This document shows positions 34,601-45,700 of a stretch of 64,000 nucleotides of DNA, piece after piece. The DNA is from Phylloscopus collybita (taxonomy: Eukaryota; Chordata; Aves; Passeriformes; Phylloscopidae). The number at the start of each line of letters is the position of its first letter. Position 1 is the stretch's first letter. The DNA lies in the NCBI GenBank assembly GCA_027886175.1, contig JAJNNQ010000006.1, positions 12,530,001 through 12,594,000 of the forward strand. Direction: 5' to 3'. Below the pieces are notes generated by a model, which worked only from the letters and a program-made list of their open reading frames with translations, was not told the DNA's origin and did no database searches. The position numbers and the translations under genes were made by a program.

Positions 34601-34784
34601 CTGCACCTGTGAAAAGAACAGATGATTTCTTTATGATGTGTAACCACCATGCAGATAACATATGGATTTCTGCCCCCCTGGATGTTTCCAGGCTTTCTTT
34701 TATCCTGCAGCTATACTCAGGAAAAGATAACAATAATGTTTAGGTATGGACTCCTCCTGTAGATGGGAATAGTTCACCCATGTC
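31641..34784. other. Intergenic, no gene seen
   Basis: AT-rich unique-looking sequence. Short open frames at 32311, 32848 and 33564 have no supporting splice structure or recognisable content. Confidence 0.6.
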
Positions 34785-34992
34785 AAAACTTCTTTGTTGT
34801 GAGGATGACAGTGAGATGGAACAGATGGTCCAGAGAGGTTGTAAAGCCTCCTTCTCTGGAAATATTCAGAAGCAATCTGGACACAGTCCTGAGTAAGGTG
34901 GTCTATTGGTCCCTCCTTGAGCAGGGAGGTTGTGCTAGGCTGGTTGAACCTTCACTGGTCCTTTCCAATCTTAGCCATTCTGTGGTATCTGA
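34785..34992 (+). repeat. CR1 LINE 3' end (second copy)
   Basis: CR1 landmarks CAGAGAGGTTGTAAAGCCTC, CTTCTCTGGAAATATTCAGA, CTGGACACAGTCCTGAGTAA, GCTGGTTGAACCTTC and CCTTTCCAATCTTAGCCATT. More diverged than the copy at 29.3 kb and of a different subtype. Confidence 0.85.
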
Positions 34993-35489
34993 AGCACCTT
35001 TCTCAAAATACTCAGTGCTTAAATGGTTCAATATTATTCTCTGTAATAATAATAATAGTTGGAGGTTAAACCCACAAGATTCTTTCTGGAGGAGAAATGC
35101 ATGACTCCAGCGAAATATTTAGTGAGTCAAGAAAGAATGCTATAAAGTGTCTCTAGCCTAAATCTCCAGGTCAGCCTCTCTGCTGGCTGAAATCTGACAG
35201 CTGTTTGGATAATCTTTTCTGAAGACATTCTAGCAATCAGATTTCAGTGTGTTGCAGCTGTTGTGCACAGATTCAGGTGTGTTGTGCTGAATGGAGACCT
35301 AGAAAATGAGGGTCATAGAGTCTTCATGGGTGTAGGAGGAAACCTCTCAGAGGGACCAGAATGGAGAAAACTGTAATTTCTTCATTACCAAAGAAGAAGA
35401 AGAAAAAAAAAAGCTACTAGTTTGTTTACTGCCATCTGCCTTTTTTTGACTAACCTATCCACTAAACACAACCGCATTTTCACAGCACT

Positions 35490-35514
35490 TTTCCACCTGC
35501 AGTGCAGGTGGAAA
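35490..35514. repeat. 25-bp near-perfect palindrome with two E-box motifs
   Basis: Twelve bases TTTCCACCTGCA, one G, then the exact reverse complement. Each arm contains a CACCTG/CAGGTG E-box. Likely chance or cruciform-prone sequence; no gene adjoins it. Confidence 0.9.
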
Positions 35515-36541
35515 GGCCACATGCATCTTTGCTGTGCAAATCTAGACATTCCTGGGCACAACACTACTGCCAACATCCCCTTGAAAAAGATGGTTGATTG
35601 CAACAAAGAAAAGCTCTGCAAGCTCACAGTCGTTAACTCAGCTAACCTCTGTCATATCCACTTGGTGCTGCCTGGTTCACTTCATACAAAGGTGGGTTAC
35701 AGCAATAACTTGAAGAAGCATATCCTCTTATGACTGATATCCTCCCAAACAGCTGACTGCTTCCTCTTGAAGTAAATTCTCTGCTCACAAAGCCATTATC
35801 TTATTAGTAAGTAAATCACGTCTTGGCTGATCACTCTCTTGATATGGTTTTGTGGTTTGTCGTGCAGAGTGATCCCAGAGTTTGATAATCCATTTGTTTT
35901 TTCTTTTCTATTTAAAGGTTTTATTTAAAGCCGTATAGTTCTTTGTAGATCTTGCAAATAACAAAGTAATGATCATCACAACAACAACAAAAAAATTAGG
36001 GTGTGAAAATACATTACAGGATAGCCACAATGGAAAATATATTGTCTGAGGGAAAGAGAAGGGAAAACAAGTTTGTCATTGCAAAAATTCTTTGTTGTTT
36101 ATTTTGTTTTGGAAAAGTATTGTTTTAGCTTTACTTTAAACCTGACACAATCAAATAACTTCATGACATGTTCATAAAAGGAGTGCAGTTAAAGAGATGG
36201 TGAAACTTTCATTTATGGTGTTCACAATCTCTGAAAAGAATTTCCCTCTTTTCCTGCCTAAGGCAAAATGAAAGGGAAAGGAAAAAAAAAAAGAGTTCTT
36301 ATAAGGGTCATAATTGCTGCTTGTGCTGAAATGAGACCAATTCTGTCTAAAAAATTGGGCTGCTCATGGCATTTGTTTAGGGATCTCTAGCTGACATGGT
36401 GAAAAGATTTACCTTATCCTGCATCTTCCTCCATTGTTGGAGAGGAAGAAGTAGCTAGGCCCTGCAGAGATGATTTATTAGTAAAAGATTTTAAGAGTAT
36501 GAAACCTACAAGAGGAATAGAATTAAAAGCAAAATTTGAAC
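35515..36541. other. Intergenic, no gene seen
   Basis: AT-rich, nothing recognised before the proviral LTR. The open frame at 35422-35733 has no recognisable content. Confidence 0.6.
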
Positions 36542-37012
36542 TGTAAGAGGCTGGGCAGGAAGAAGGTGATTAGACAGCTGAAAAGACTTGGCTGGGTGAG
36601 TCAGTGACACCCCTGCCAAGACAAAAGGATGAATAAAGGGTTGGACCTTCTCAGGTATCAGGGATAAGGTGGTTTTTCAGGATTTTGGTATGTAGAGTAG
36701 TATTGTAATGTTGTAGTTTCCATAGGCTGTATGTAAATTCTGTAGGTTTTGTATCTTGAGGTGATTGGTTGATGCTCATTAGAATATTCACGATAGAAAG
36801 AGTAAAAATGGAATGTAACAAGGAGCTCTCTCTCTTGCTCTTGCTCTCTTGCCCTCTTGCTCTTGCTTGCTCCTGGATCCCTGTCCCTTTAGACCTATAG
36901 ACTCTTCCCCAGTCAGGCTGCCTCCCCACGACCAATAAAGCACGTGTCCCAAAGAGTATCCTGGTCTTCAGATCATCTCTCTCATCGGACACAACCAGTG
37001 TGCTTTCTAATA
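36542..37012 (+). mobile_element. 5' LTR of a truncated ERVK-like provirus
   Basis: Begins TGTAAGAGGCTGGG and ends TTTCTAATA just before a primer-binding site, which fixes its orientation as a 5' LTR. A CT-rich region (CTCTTG repeats, 36830-36875) is followed by AATAAA at 36925-36930 in CGACCAATAAAGCACG. The final CA appears mutated to TA. The 5' edge is inferred from the TG and a weak inverted match to the 3' end. The minus-strand open frame at 36651-37064 is a shadow. Confidence 0.7.
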
Positions 37013-37014
37013 TC

Positions 37015-37032
37015 TGACGCCCAACGTGGGAA
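37015..37032 (+). other. Retroviral primer-binding site, tRNA-Lys type
   Basis: TGACGCCCAACGTGGGAA, two bases after the LTR end, matches the tRNA-Lys1,2 type primer-binding site at 15 of 18 positions as recalled. Lys-primed priming is common in ERVK-like viruses. Confidence 0.85.
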
Positions 37033-37250
37033 CGCCGAAGCAGCCTGACCTTTGCACCACTCATCTCCGTCTATGGTAATTTGAAAAACTGATTCCTTAC
37101 CTCGAGAGACTGTCCCGAGCGCAGGTCCAGTGCTAAAGCACAAGGCCCTGAAGCTCTTAGAATATTTCAGCCCCAGAGACCCCTTAAGCCCAGCTGTGGG
37201 GTTCCCTGATTTGGTCAGTGTCTCCTAGCTGCCACCACTTCTGCCTAGGT
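37033..37250 (+). mobile_element. Proviral leader remnant, no gag visible
   Basis: Moderately GC-rich sequence after the primer-binding site, without an open frame of useful length. It fades into ordinary AT-rich sequence before a 42-T run at 37435. No gag, pol or env and no 3' LTR are seen, so the provirus is broken. The downstream edge is a guess. Confidence 0.45.
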
Positions 37251-37432
37251 GTTAAGGCCTGTGATGTGCAAAGGTCCTTTTTGGCATTACTGAGGAAAGG
37301 TGTACATGTGTGAAAACAGGAGAGACAGCTTAAAGACAGACCCAGGCCCAGGGATGCAGTCTTGAGAAAAAACCTACACAGAATTCCTCAGGGTGAAAAA
37401 AGAGGGCTGGATCTGTAAGTAGAGAAATACCA

Positions 37433-37434
<2 letters not shown>

Positions 37435-37476
<42 letters not shown>
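37435..37476 (+). repeat. Poly(T) tract, 42 bp
   Basis: Uninterrupted T run in AT-rich sequence; the minus-strand open frame across it (37330-37539) is only its poly-Lys shadow. Confidence 0.9.
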
Positions 37477-37478
<2 letters not shown>

Positions 37479-40400
37479 TATGAAAAAAAAAGCCCCAAAC
37501 CAACAGAAAAATACACTCTTTTTTTAGGCAAATTTCCAAAAGTCTTTCAGTGAAACTTCAGGCAGGAGCATTTTGGGTCTACATTGATGGTCAAAAAATG
37601 TGGAGAGACAAATGCCAGAAGGGTACCTCAGAGGTATGGTAGGAAGGAACCCATAGAGTGCTACCAACCCCTGAATTTTCTTTATCCAACATAAGCACTG
37701 TGATCACAGAGCCACTGAAAATTCATGACAGTTGCTGCATCTTGCAATTTTTTCAGAGGTCATGGCACTATTCTTGCGTAGAAAGGAACAACTGCTGAGA
37801 AAACAAACTTTCCCATAACTGAGAATTGTTGTCTGATGAGCCAGGCTGCTGCTTATTGCTGTCTGACTCCTGTTGTATCCAGGGAAACTGCCTTTTCTCT
37901 TCTTTGCTAATACATAGCAAGGCAGTATAGTGACACTAGATGTTGACACTAACTTCTCTTTAGTGGCTTTGACTCCACTTTAAATTTTACCTACCAGCCT
38001 ATAAGAGGATTATTTTTCTCTGTTTCTCCTTCTTTGTGCCTTCTACTCTTTGCTTTCTGATTTGTTTGTATTTTTCTTCATGAATCCATGGATGGGTATG
38101 GGAAATGTATGGTCCTTGCCTTTTCCTATGGAAAAATCCAGAAAATCCTGGATGAACTATGAGGATTTACCTTTTCTGGGCAATGCTTAGCAGACAAAAC
38201 CCAACATTCAGCTTTTATGTTGACATGGCTCTTACTCTTTCTCTGTGACATTGGTGCACCACCAAACATAATTTTTGCTTCAAAATGTGTACAAAAGAAA
38301 TATTTTTACTGGGGAAGTGTTCTACTTTCAATTCACACATCCTCCAGGATCAGTGAAATAGGAGTTGTTCCCCACTGACTTGGGAAATACCTTTGAAATC
38401 TGTTTTTAATGCTTTCCTATGAATAACAGGTTTCTGTGATTGCATTATTTCTGTCAGGCTTTTGTTGGTCAACATGTCCTTAACATGGCAGAGATGTGGA
38501 AATCTCAAAACAGATAAATTCCTGGAGATTCTATGAAAACGCTGAGTGGATGGAAAGGGTCCAAATCAGTGCCTGAATGGAAAGCTTTTGATAAATTGAG
38601 ATGGATCCAGGCTCAGCTGCCACATTCCTTGACTGACATGAGTTAACCATCACGGTCTCTTTACAGAGATGTTGCAGGGCTTGTGGGTATGTAGAGGTGT
38701 GGCACTGGAGAGGTTTTGTGGGAAGAAGGGCAGCCAGCAGTCGGCCCCTTCTCCTGCTTATGGAAACAGGCATTTTTGAACCAACATGGAAATAGCTTTG
38801 CAGTGTGTTGTAAAGTCTTGTCACATTGTTAATGCTTTGCTGCCCATTTGTTCAGGGTTTTTTTTCCATTGTTTTCCTCTGCCTTTCACTCCCATTCTTG
38901 TTTAAACCTGCAAACATTGTTTCTCCCTTCACCTTAAACAGGCTTGAAGCCAGTGAGATAAGTGGAAAGCAAACTCCTTTCAAATAATCTGTGATGGTGT
39001 GTCTGGGAACTATCAGTGATTATAGCTGTCTAGTGTCACAGCACACTGATAGCAAGCAGAGAGGATAGCAACTATATTAATCATGGATGTGAATACTTAT
39101 TTAGACAGGTGTTCTAAATTTTGAGGTGACATTAACCTGTATTAAAAGTACCTATATATATGTATGTATATATATACATATGTATGTATGTAATATAAAA
39201 TGTGTATTAACAAAATGGACACACAACCTACACTATATCAACAGGGTCCAAAAGTAGGGAAAAGAAAAAAAAAAAGGGAAAATATATATAGGGCTTTTTT
39301 AAATGCCCTGCCTCTAAATACTTCTTTTTATCTTCCTTGCTGAAGTGTCAGGTAGGTGACTGTCATAAATACTAGCAATCAATGCAAACACATTTTGGAA
39401 AGGTGCTTGGACACACAGAGGTTTAGTCCACTTTGGACTGAATAAAAGCAATTCGGAATTTGGGACCCTCTCTTCCTCAAACTGATGTTTGGTGCATGCC
39501 AACGCCCTACCAAGCTCCCTAGATTGACACAGCAATGCACTAACCCATGTGTAACACATGCTCACCTGTGTGTTACTTGTCTGTGCTCCCACTACAGTCC
39601 AAGGAGAGCTAATTGATACAGCCATTGGGACTGATGGAGAAGGACGGTTACGCAGTTCTTTCTATAGCAAACCGGCGGGGCCCCGATTCTGTTGTTGCAA
39701 CATATGTATCTTATCCTGCTTGAACCAGTCCTGGGAATCTGAGGCACCTGCATGGACCTTAGAGATGTGAGATGACTCACTTGAGATAACTGGATTACAC
39801 CCCTACATCTGCTTGCTGAATTGCTTTTCTGTTCTGCTTGGCTATACTGATTAGATTTCCACCAACACCAAGGGTTGGCCACTTCTGCAGGTATCTGCAT
39901 TGGAATGTCTGGATCTGGAGATGATTCCTGCATTCAAATCCCAGCATCCTAAGCCAAGGGCTTAGTGAATTTACTCCATAGTCATGTCAGTCATAGTCAA
40001 ACTTTTTTATGACTATAGAAGAAGTTCTCAAATTAGCAGGTCTCAAACTTCTGGAGCTTCATACTGCAAAGCCAACACTTCAAACAATACCCATGTAGCA
40101 CTCGGATTTGTAGAAACGATGTAATATGAAGATCCACTGAGAGCCAGCAAGCTTCACATCTTCACATGTGAACACTCAGAGGCTCTGCTGTTAGGAGCCA
40201 AATGTATGAGATGTTAAATGGATCAGTTTTGTACACAAAATACTTTGCACTTAAGCACATTTTTATGGTTTCTATGGGTCCGAATCTGGTTAATTACCAT
40301 TTCTCTTCCATATGCTTCTGCTGTTGCTGTATATACCTACTCTCTGATATTAGCTCACTCATTTCCCTCTCATTTTTTCTTACAACCATAGAATTTGTTT

Positions 40401-41420
40401 CCTGCTTTGTTATCCTGGATATGCTCTACATAACATAGCTGCCTTAAGCCATTTCAGCTAAGATTAAAAAGTTATGCTATAGCAAACTGTCAGAGTGAGA
40501 ATGAGGAGAATGAGCTTTTAATGACAAGCATTAAGAACTCCTACAAGAATATACAAGGCTTACGTGTGGGGACATGAGATAGTACTAAATTATCAATGCT
40601 GGCTTTGGGATTTAAAAAATTTCTAGTCTTTCTTACTCACCAAGAATGAAATTGAGACCTGGGCAGCACTTAAACCTGGTCTTTGTGTACGTGCTATGAA
40701 ATTCTGAAAGTCAATGGGCATCTTACCACTTATTCTTAAAGAAAACATGATAGCACTCTACTGCCATGGCCTTTATGTATCATGTACTTACTTCCTAGGA
40801 GGCTTTGTGTTTTCTGATTTTTCATAAGGCACTTCTGGCATGTACTGCTTGTAACAGGGCCACCAGCAAGGCAAAGAGCTGCCTAACAAAGACATCACAG
40901 TACAGGGAGTCTCCCAGCAGCTGGAACCAAATACAATCAGCAAAAGCCAGTGGCAGTCTACAGAAGGCTTAGCAGCTGAGACGTTTCAGGGACACGTGTA
41001 AAGATTGACTTGTTCAGTATTTTTGCCCTTTTTCTTTTATCTCAGACAATTTTTCTGCATGGCACATCTCTGTATGGGTAGCACAGGGAAGTAGATGTTG
41101 AGTATTGAAATTGTCAGACTGACTTTTGGAAAAGGACTAAAGTCTGGATGCCTCCATGCTTTTGTTTGTTTGTTTACATTGCAGCTTGGTGGGTGAGATA
41201 CTTAAATAGTTGGCTTTACAATCCAGGCATTGGAATATGTTAGTTTCAGAGAAAAGCCCTTTAAAGTAAGCTAGACAAAGGTCAAGGAGCCTAATATCAC
41301 TGGTTGCTTTTGAAAATGCAGACCTCCGCCCTTTAGAAAAAAACGGCTGAGGATAACTTGTAGCAATGGAGAGCAGTGGTGCTGACATGTGAGGAACCTG
41401 GACTTCCATCCCTATTGCAC
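37477..41420. other. Intergenic, no gene seen
   Basis: Contains a TATA/TATG microsatellite at 39150-39200 and a small CpG cluster at 39642-39690. Overlapping minus-strand open frames at 39314-39625 and 39592-39933 are not recognised. Confidence 0.6.
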
Positions 41421-41860
41421 TCGGTGCGACCAGTTAGAAAGCAAAGGCAAGAAGGGGCGTGGTGTCATTTTTTTCCTTTGGCAGCTGCTGGAGATGCCGG
41501 GGAGCCAGGGTAATCTCGGGCCAATTGCTCCCTCTGCAGGAAGCAGGCTGGAGGGATCCCGTCCTCCGGGCTGGGAGTGCAGCGAGCCCCGAGACACGAG
41601 TGACCGCGGGGGACACAACACCGTGTGACAGTGACGATGATACGACCAACAGATGTTTTACAGGCAGGTTGTCCATGCAGCCTCAGAATTTGCTGGAGGT
41701 GAGCTCTCAAGCCTCTGTGAGCAGCAAGTCTGTCTGAAGGGGCGGCAAGCAGAGACAGCTGCGTTCAAAAAGCGCCCAAGTATGGATTATGAGGTGCTGC
41801 TCTGCTCCTTTCTGCTTAGCCCGACCACACAGTCCGAAGTCACAACCTGGAGTCCGCTGA
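41421..41860. other. CpG-rich patch in the gene desert
   Basis: I count about 21 CpG dinucleotides in 440 bp, 15 of them before 41650, whereas the flanking kilobases are AT-rich and nearly CpG-free. Both strands are open in several frames here as a result of GC content. It may be a promoter or enhancer of an unannotated transcript, or a remnant of GC-rich repeat. No known gene recognised. Confidence 0.5.
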
Positions 41861-42730
41861 GTGGTATTTTATCTGTCCTGGGAAAGGTTTTCTTAGAGCA
41901 TTTCAATGGCTGACGACTTTGGCTGTTAAGTCAGGGTTGATCTGTGTTTTTCTGAACTCAGGCATCACGTGTGGCTGTTAATCTCTGATCGTGGTCTTGT
42001 GCTTTCCTCTCCCATCTCCTGAAAATAATTCAGAGTTGGCCCAGCCCGGCAGTTTTAAGTCAGTTGTTGGACATCAGCATGTTTCTCTTTTTTATAGAGA
42101 TTGTCTGGGCAGAAGTCTGTGCTTTTTATATTGTCTATGTAAAAATAATTCATGGGTGTTTCATGGTCCATTTGATGCTAAAATAATATTTTTAATATGG
42201 AATTCTAATTTTACAGCATGGAGCAAAAGCTCTGCTTCTCCTTAGTTTTGTTAATAAACATTTTATGAAGTTCATGAATGTATCTCTAGAGTAGATACTA
42301 AAAGTTCAAACATATAAATTAACCAGGTTTTAAAAAATCCCAAAATACTTGTTTGCCTAATTTACTAGTTAAGTACTACACATACAACCTTCCTTACAAA
42401 CCAGGATTTACAGATTTACTTCCAATCTTCTGATCTTGTCAGATATTAAGAATTTTTCCATATGATTTGCTGAATAGAAACTGTTCTAGATTCTGTTCTG
42501 TCCTACATTCTCTTATTTCTCATGAAAGTAGACTATATAAATGTAATCATGTTTTCTGGCCTTGACTATATAATTAGTTTTTAAAAAATACCCCAAACCA
42601 GTACACACTATTGACCCCAAATGTTTGTCTATTAAGTTCCGATTACAAAAAGGATTATGTCTTTCTTATCAGTTTCTGATTATGATGTACTGAATAATTA
42701 TACATTTTAACTCACTGGTGACTATTCAGG

Positions 42731-42733
<3 letters not shown>
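41861..42733. other. Intergenic, no gene seen
   Basis: AT-rich sequence between the CpG patch and the 45-bp T tract. The open frame at 41991-42245 has no recognisable content. Confidence 0.5.

Positions 42734-42778
<45 letters not shown>
42734..42778 (+). repeat. Poly(T) tract, 45 bp
   Basis: Uninterrupted T run followed by AGGAAAAAAAGGGG. No target-site duplication or transcript end is recognised beside it. Confidence 0.9.
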
Positions 42779-42780
<2 letters not shown>

Positions 42781-45700
42781 GAAAAAAAGGGGAGCAATGT
42801 AACTAGCTTTTCTGAGCTTAGGCCAGAAGGGAAGCTGAGAACTGATGTTTGGGACCTTGTGAAGATATTCCCAACATTTATAGTAAGAACATTTTTCTTA
42901 AGCAATTTAGGTTAAAAGCTGAAATTCCCTGTAGAGCCATGGGAAGAGTTAACTCCAGAGAGTAATTCGAACCACTGAAATGACATATACATTTGCCTCC
43001 CTCTTTAGATGATTTCCAGATGCTTTTCTTCTTTCACTGATTGAGGAGTCAGGACTCTCCAGCTCAACTTTAAGGTTAGAGGATATAATGTCAGGAGACG
43101 TTTCTGAGGGACAGTGAACAGTTCCAGTATCACTTTACTCACAATTCACAAGGGCAGGGTGCTACTGCTCCTTCTCCCCCTTATTAAATACAATAAAATG
43201 TGTTTTAAAAGATTTTAAAAGAATACATTTGTATATAATTATGCATACATGGAACTACTTCTGCAGAAATACTAGACTGGAGGAAAATGAGTACTAGCAT
43301 TTTTGAGGTAATCCACAACATGGAATTCTTTTCATAAACTATCCAGACTCCAACTTACCATGAATATGAGAAAAATGCCCTTTCTGCTTGGAGAGATTTC
43401 TTTCAAAACACACTTGAAGGAGATAAGAACTTAAGAAGCAACTTTTGTGTTGCTGATTCGTTTCCCCCTTTGGTACAGAGCACTGAAGAAGGCCTCAGGT
43501 AATCCCAGCCACAGCAAAGCCCAGCAGCTGAATGAGTGGCATCACTGCCAGTTCCTGCTGTAGTGTTAGGGCACTTGGAAATGGATGAAAAGCACAAGGG
43601 TTTGCTCTGTTGGTGAACATGCAGAGGGCACTGCTTACAGTGGTGGGTTAGAGCACTTGTTTCTGCTTTTAGTTTTCCACTTCAAAGTACTCATCACCAG
43701 CATTAAACACAATGATTTCAATTGCTGCTTTGGCTGTGAAATCCGGGATATCTCCTTCATCTCCTTCACCATCTCTGTTTGAGATTTCTCCTGTTGTGAT
43801 CTTTGGTGCCAAGGTTTGAGATACAGCAAATGTACTGGGATTGCAGACCAGAGGAATCTGTGCACAAAACTTTGCACATGTTTTGAACCCGGTAATAGCT
43901 AATCCCTTTGGGGTGGGACTGAAGAAATTTCTGATTTTTAATTGTTATTTACTATTATTTTGTCATTATTAAACAAACTATCCAGACTGATTAATAATCT
44001 TTTAAGATTGTTTGGGAATAACCTACCCTTTTAAATCTTCATGTTTGGAACAAGCAATTCAATATGGTTTATATTAAAATTCTGTGTTGGTTTATCAGCA
44101 AAAGAAACCTTCTCTGACAAAACCAGGAGTTACCATGAAGTTTTTAGAAGGATATTAGAAATTAACTTTTTGTTTGTTTGTCTTTACATGGACAACATCC
44201 TAGAAAATTTTATAATTAATGAATAAGGTAGTAATCATTGCTAAACACACATGAGATTATATGTTGTAATAAAGGAAATCTTAATGCACAGCTCCCTCAA
44301 AAGACTGCAAATCTTCTCATTGATTTGAGTAAGGCTGAAATCAACATCTTACCTCAGCAAGACTGAAGATATTAATCAGCTCTTTACTCTCCAGGTTGTG
44401 GACAGCTTGTTTTCCTTACCTCCATTTTGCTCATTTTGGGTATTAAGGTTACTTGTCTTTTTGTTTAATGTAAGCTTTATTTTCAGGCTTTGTGCCTGAA
44501 GAAGCTTAGGCTGTCACAGCGTAAGTTATTAAATAATAACTTAAACATGTTATTAAATAGCATATTTAAGCAAATATGTCATTTGCTTAAAACCACTCTA
44601 TTTCTGTATATGGCTTAAAGCAAAGCCGACCATACGCTTCCCTTTTTTCCCCAAGTCTAAATTCTGAGAGACAGAATTCTGAGAGAGTAACTCTGAGTTT
44701 AAAAGTTTCCTTTAAATCCTTGCCATAACCCACCTTATCCCATTTTCAAAAAAAATTGATTTTTAATGACTTCTCCTTGTTTAGGCACTGGCTGTCTACG
44801 GACGAACTTTCTGACAGCTGATGGGGAATAATGGGATGTCTCTGCTTTACTGTGAGTCTTCTTGAAAACAGCTTTGCAGCAGAAACAGTCTTTTTTGTCT
44901 TCTTGCTTTTTCATGCTGATTTTAAGTCAGTCTGTCTCTGCATGTTTTTTGTCCAGCCTTAGCAACAGTGTGTTTATTTTCCTCAATCTTTTTGCTTTAC
45001 TTGCAGTGGTGATGTTTAAACTGCATTTAGGGGGATCTCCATGCAAGGTCTGCAAAGAAAAACTAAGAAAAGCAGTGGGCATAAATCTAGACTGTGGTTG
45101 TCTGTCACTTCTTTGGAATTTTTTCACAATCAACATACGAAGAAAATTTCAAACCACTGCTCAATGCAATACTCATGTCACATCCATGCTTTTTTCATGG
45201 GTAGGGATGACATAAAAGACCTAACAAGCTTTAGCTCCGAGCTTTTCTGCACAGAGCTGGACTCTGATCCTACTGTCCTAGATGAGCCTGTAACAATTTG
45301 TATCTGCCAAGCACTAGTACCAAGTAACTGCAAGGGATTAATTTCTGCTGGATACAGATGTGGGGGAAATGGGTGGCACACAAACATGAAAGCAGCTATC
45401 CTGATGCACCAGATCCTGCAGAGTATATATTGGCTTCTTATTACAGTAGATTTTAGGATATGAAGCATATACTGGCACTTTTTTTGAGTATCAGCTGCAA
45501 AACCAATGTCATTCATATTCATCATTCTGCACCTCCATTGGATTGCTTTCAACATAATAAATTGACCATGCTTGCACTAACCCTAAGAACCATTTAAGAA
45601 CCTCTTCAGTATGTAAAATAACTCATGCTGGTGTTAGGTTTCATATGGTTTTGTTTTGTAAATGATTTGGATGGTTTGTATTTCTGACATTTCCTTGGCT

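Noticed and set aside
36651..37064. 137-codon minus-strand open frame
   Set aside because: It is antisense to an LTR and its primer-binding site, so it is a shadow of the proviral fragment.
44862..45215. 117-codon frame with a hydrophobic start resembling a signal or membrane segment
   Set aside because: Hydrophobicity reflects T-rich sequence; another frame overlaps it, and there is no splice or promoter support.
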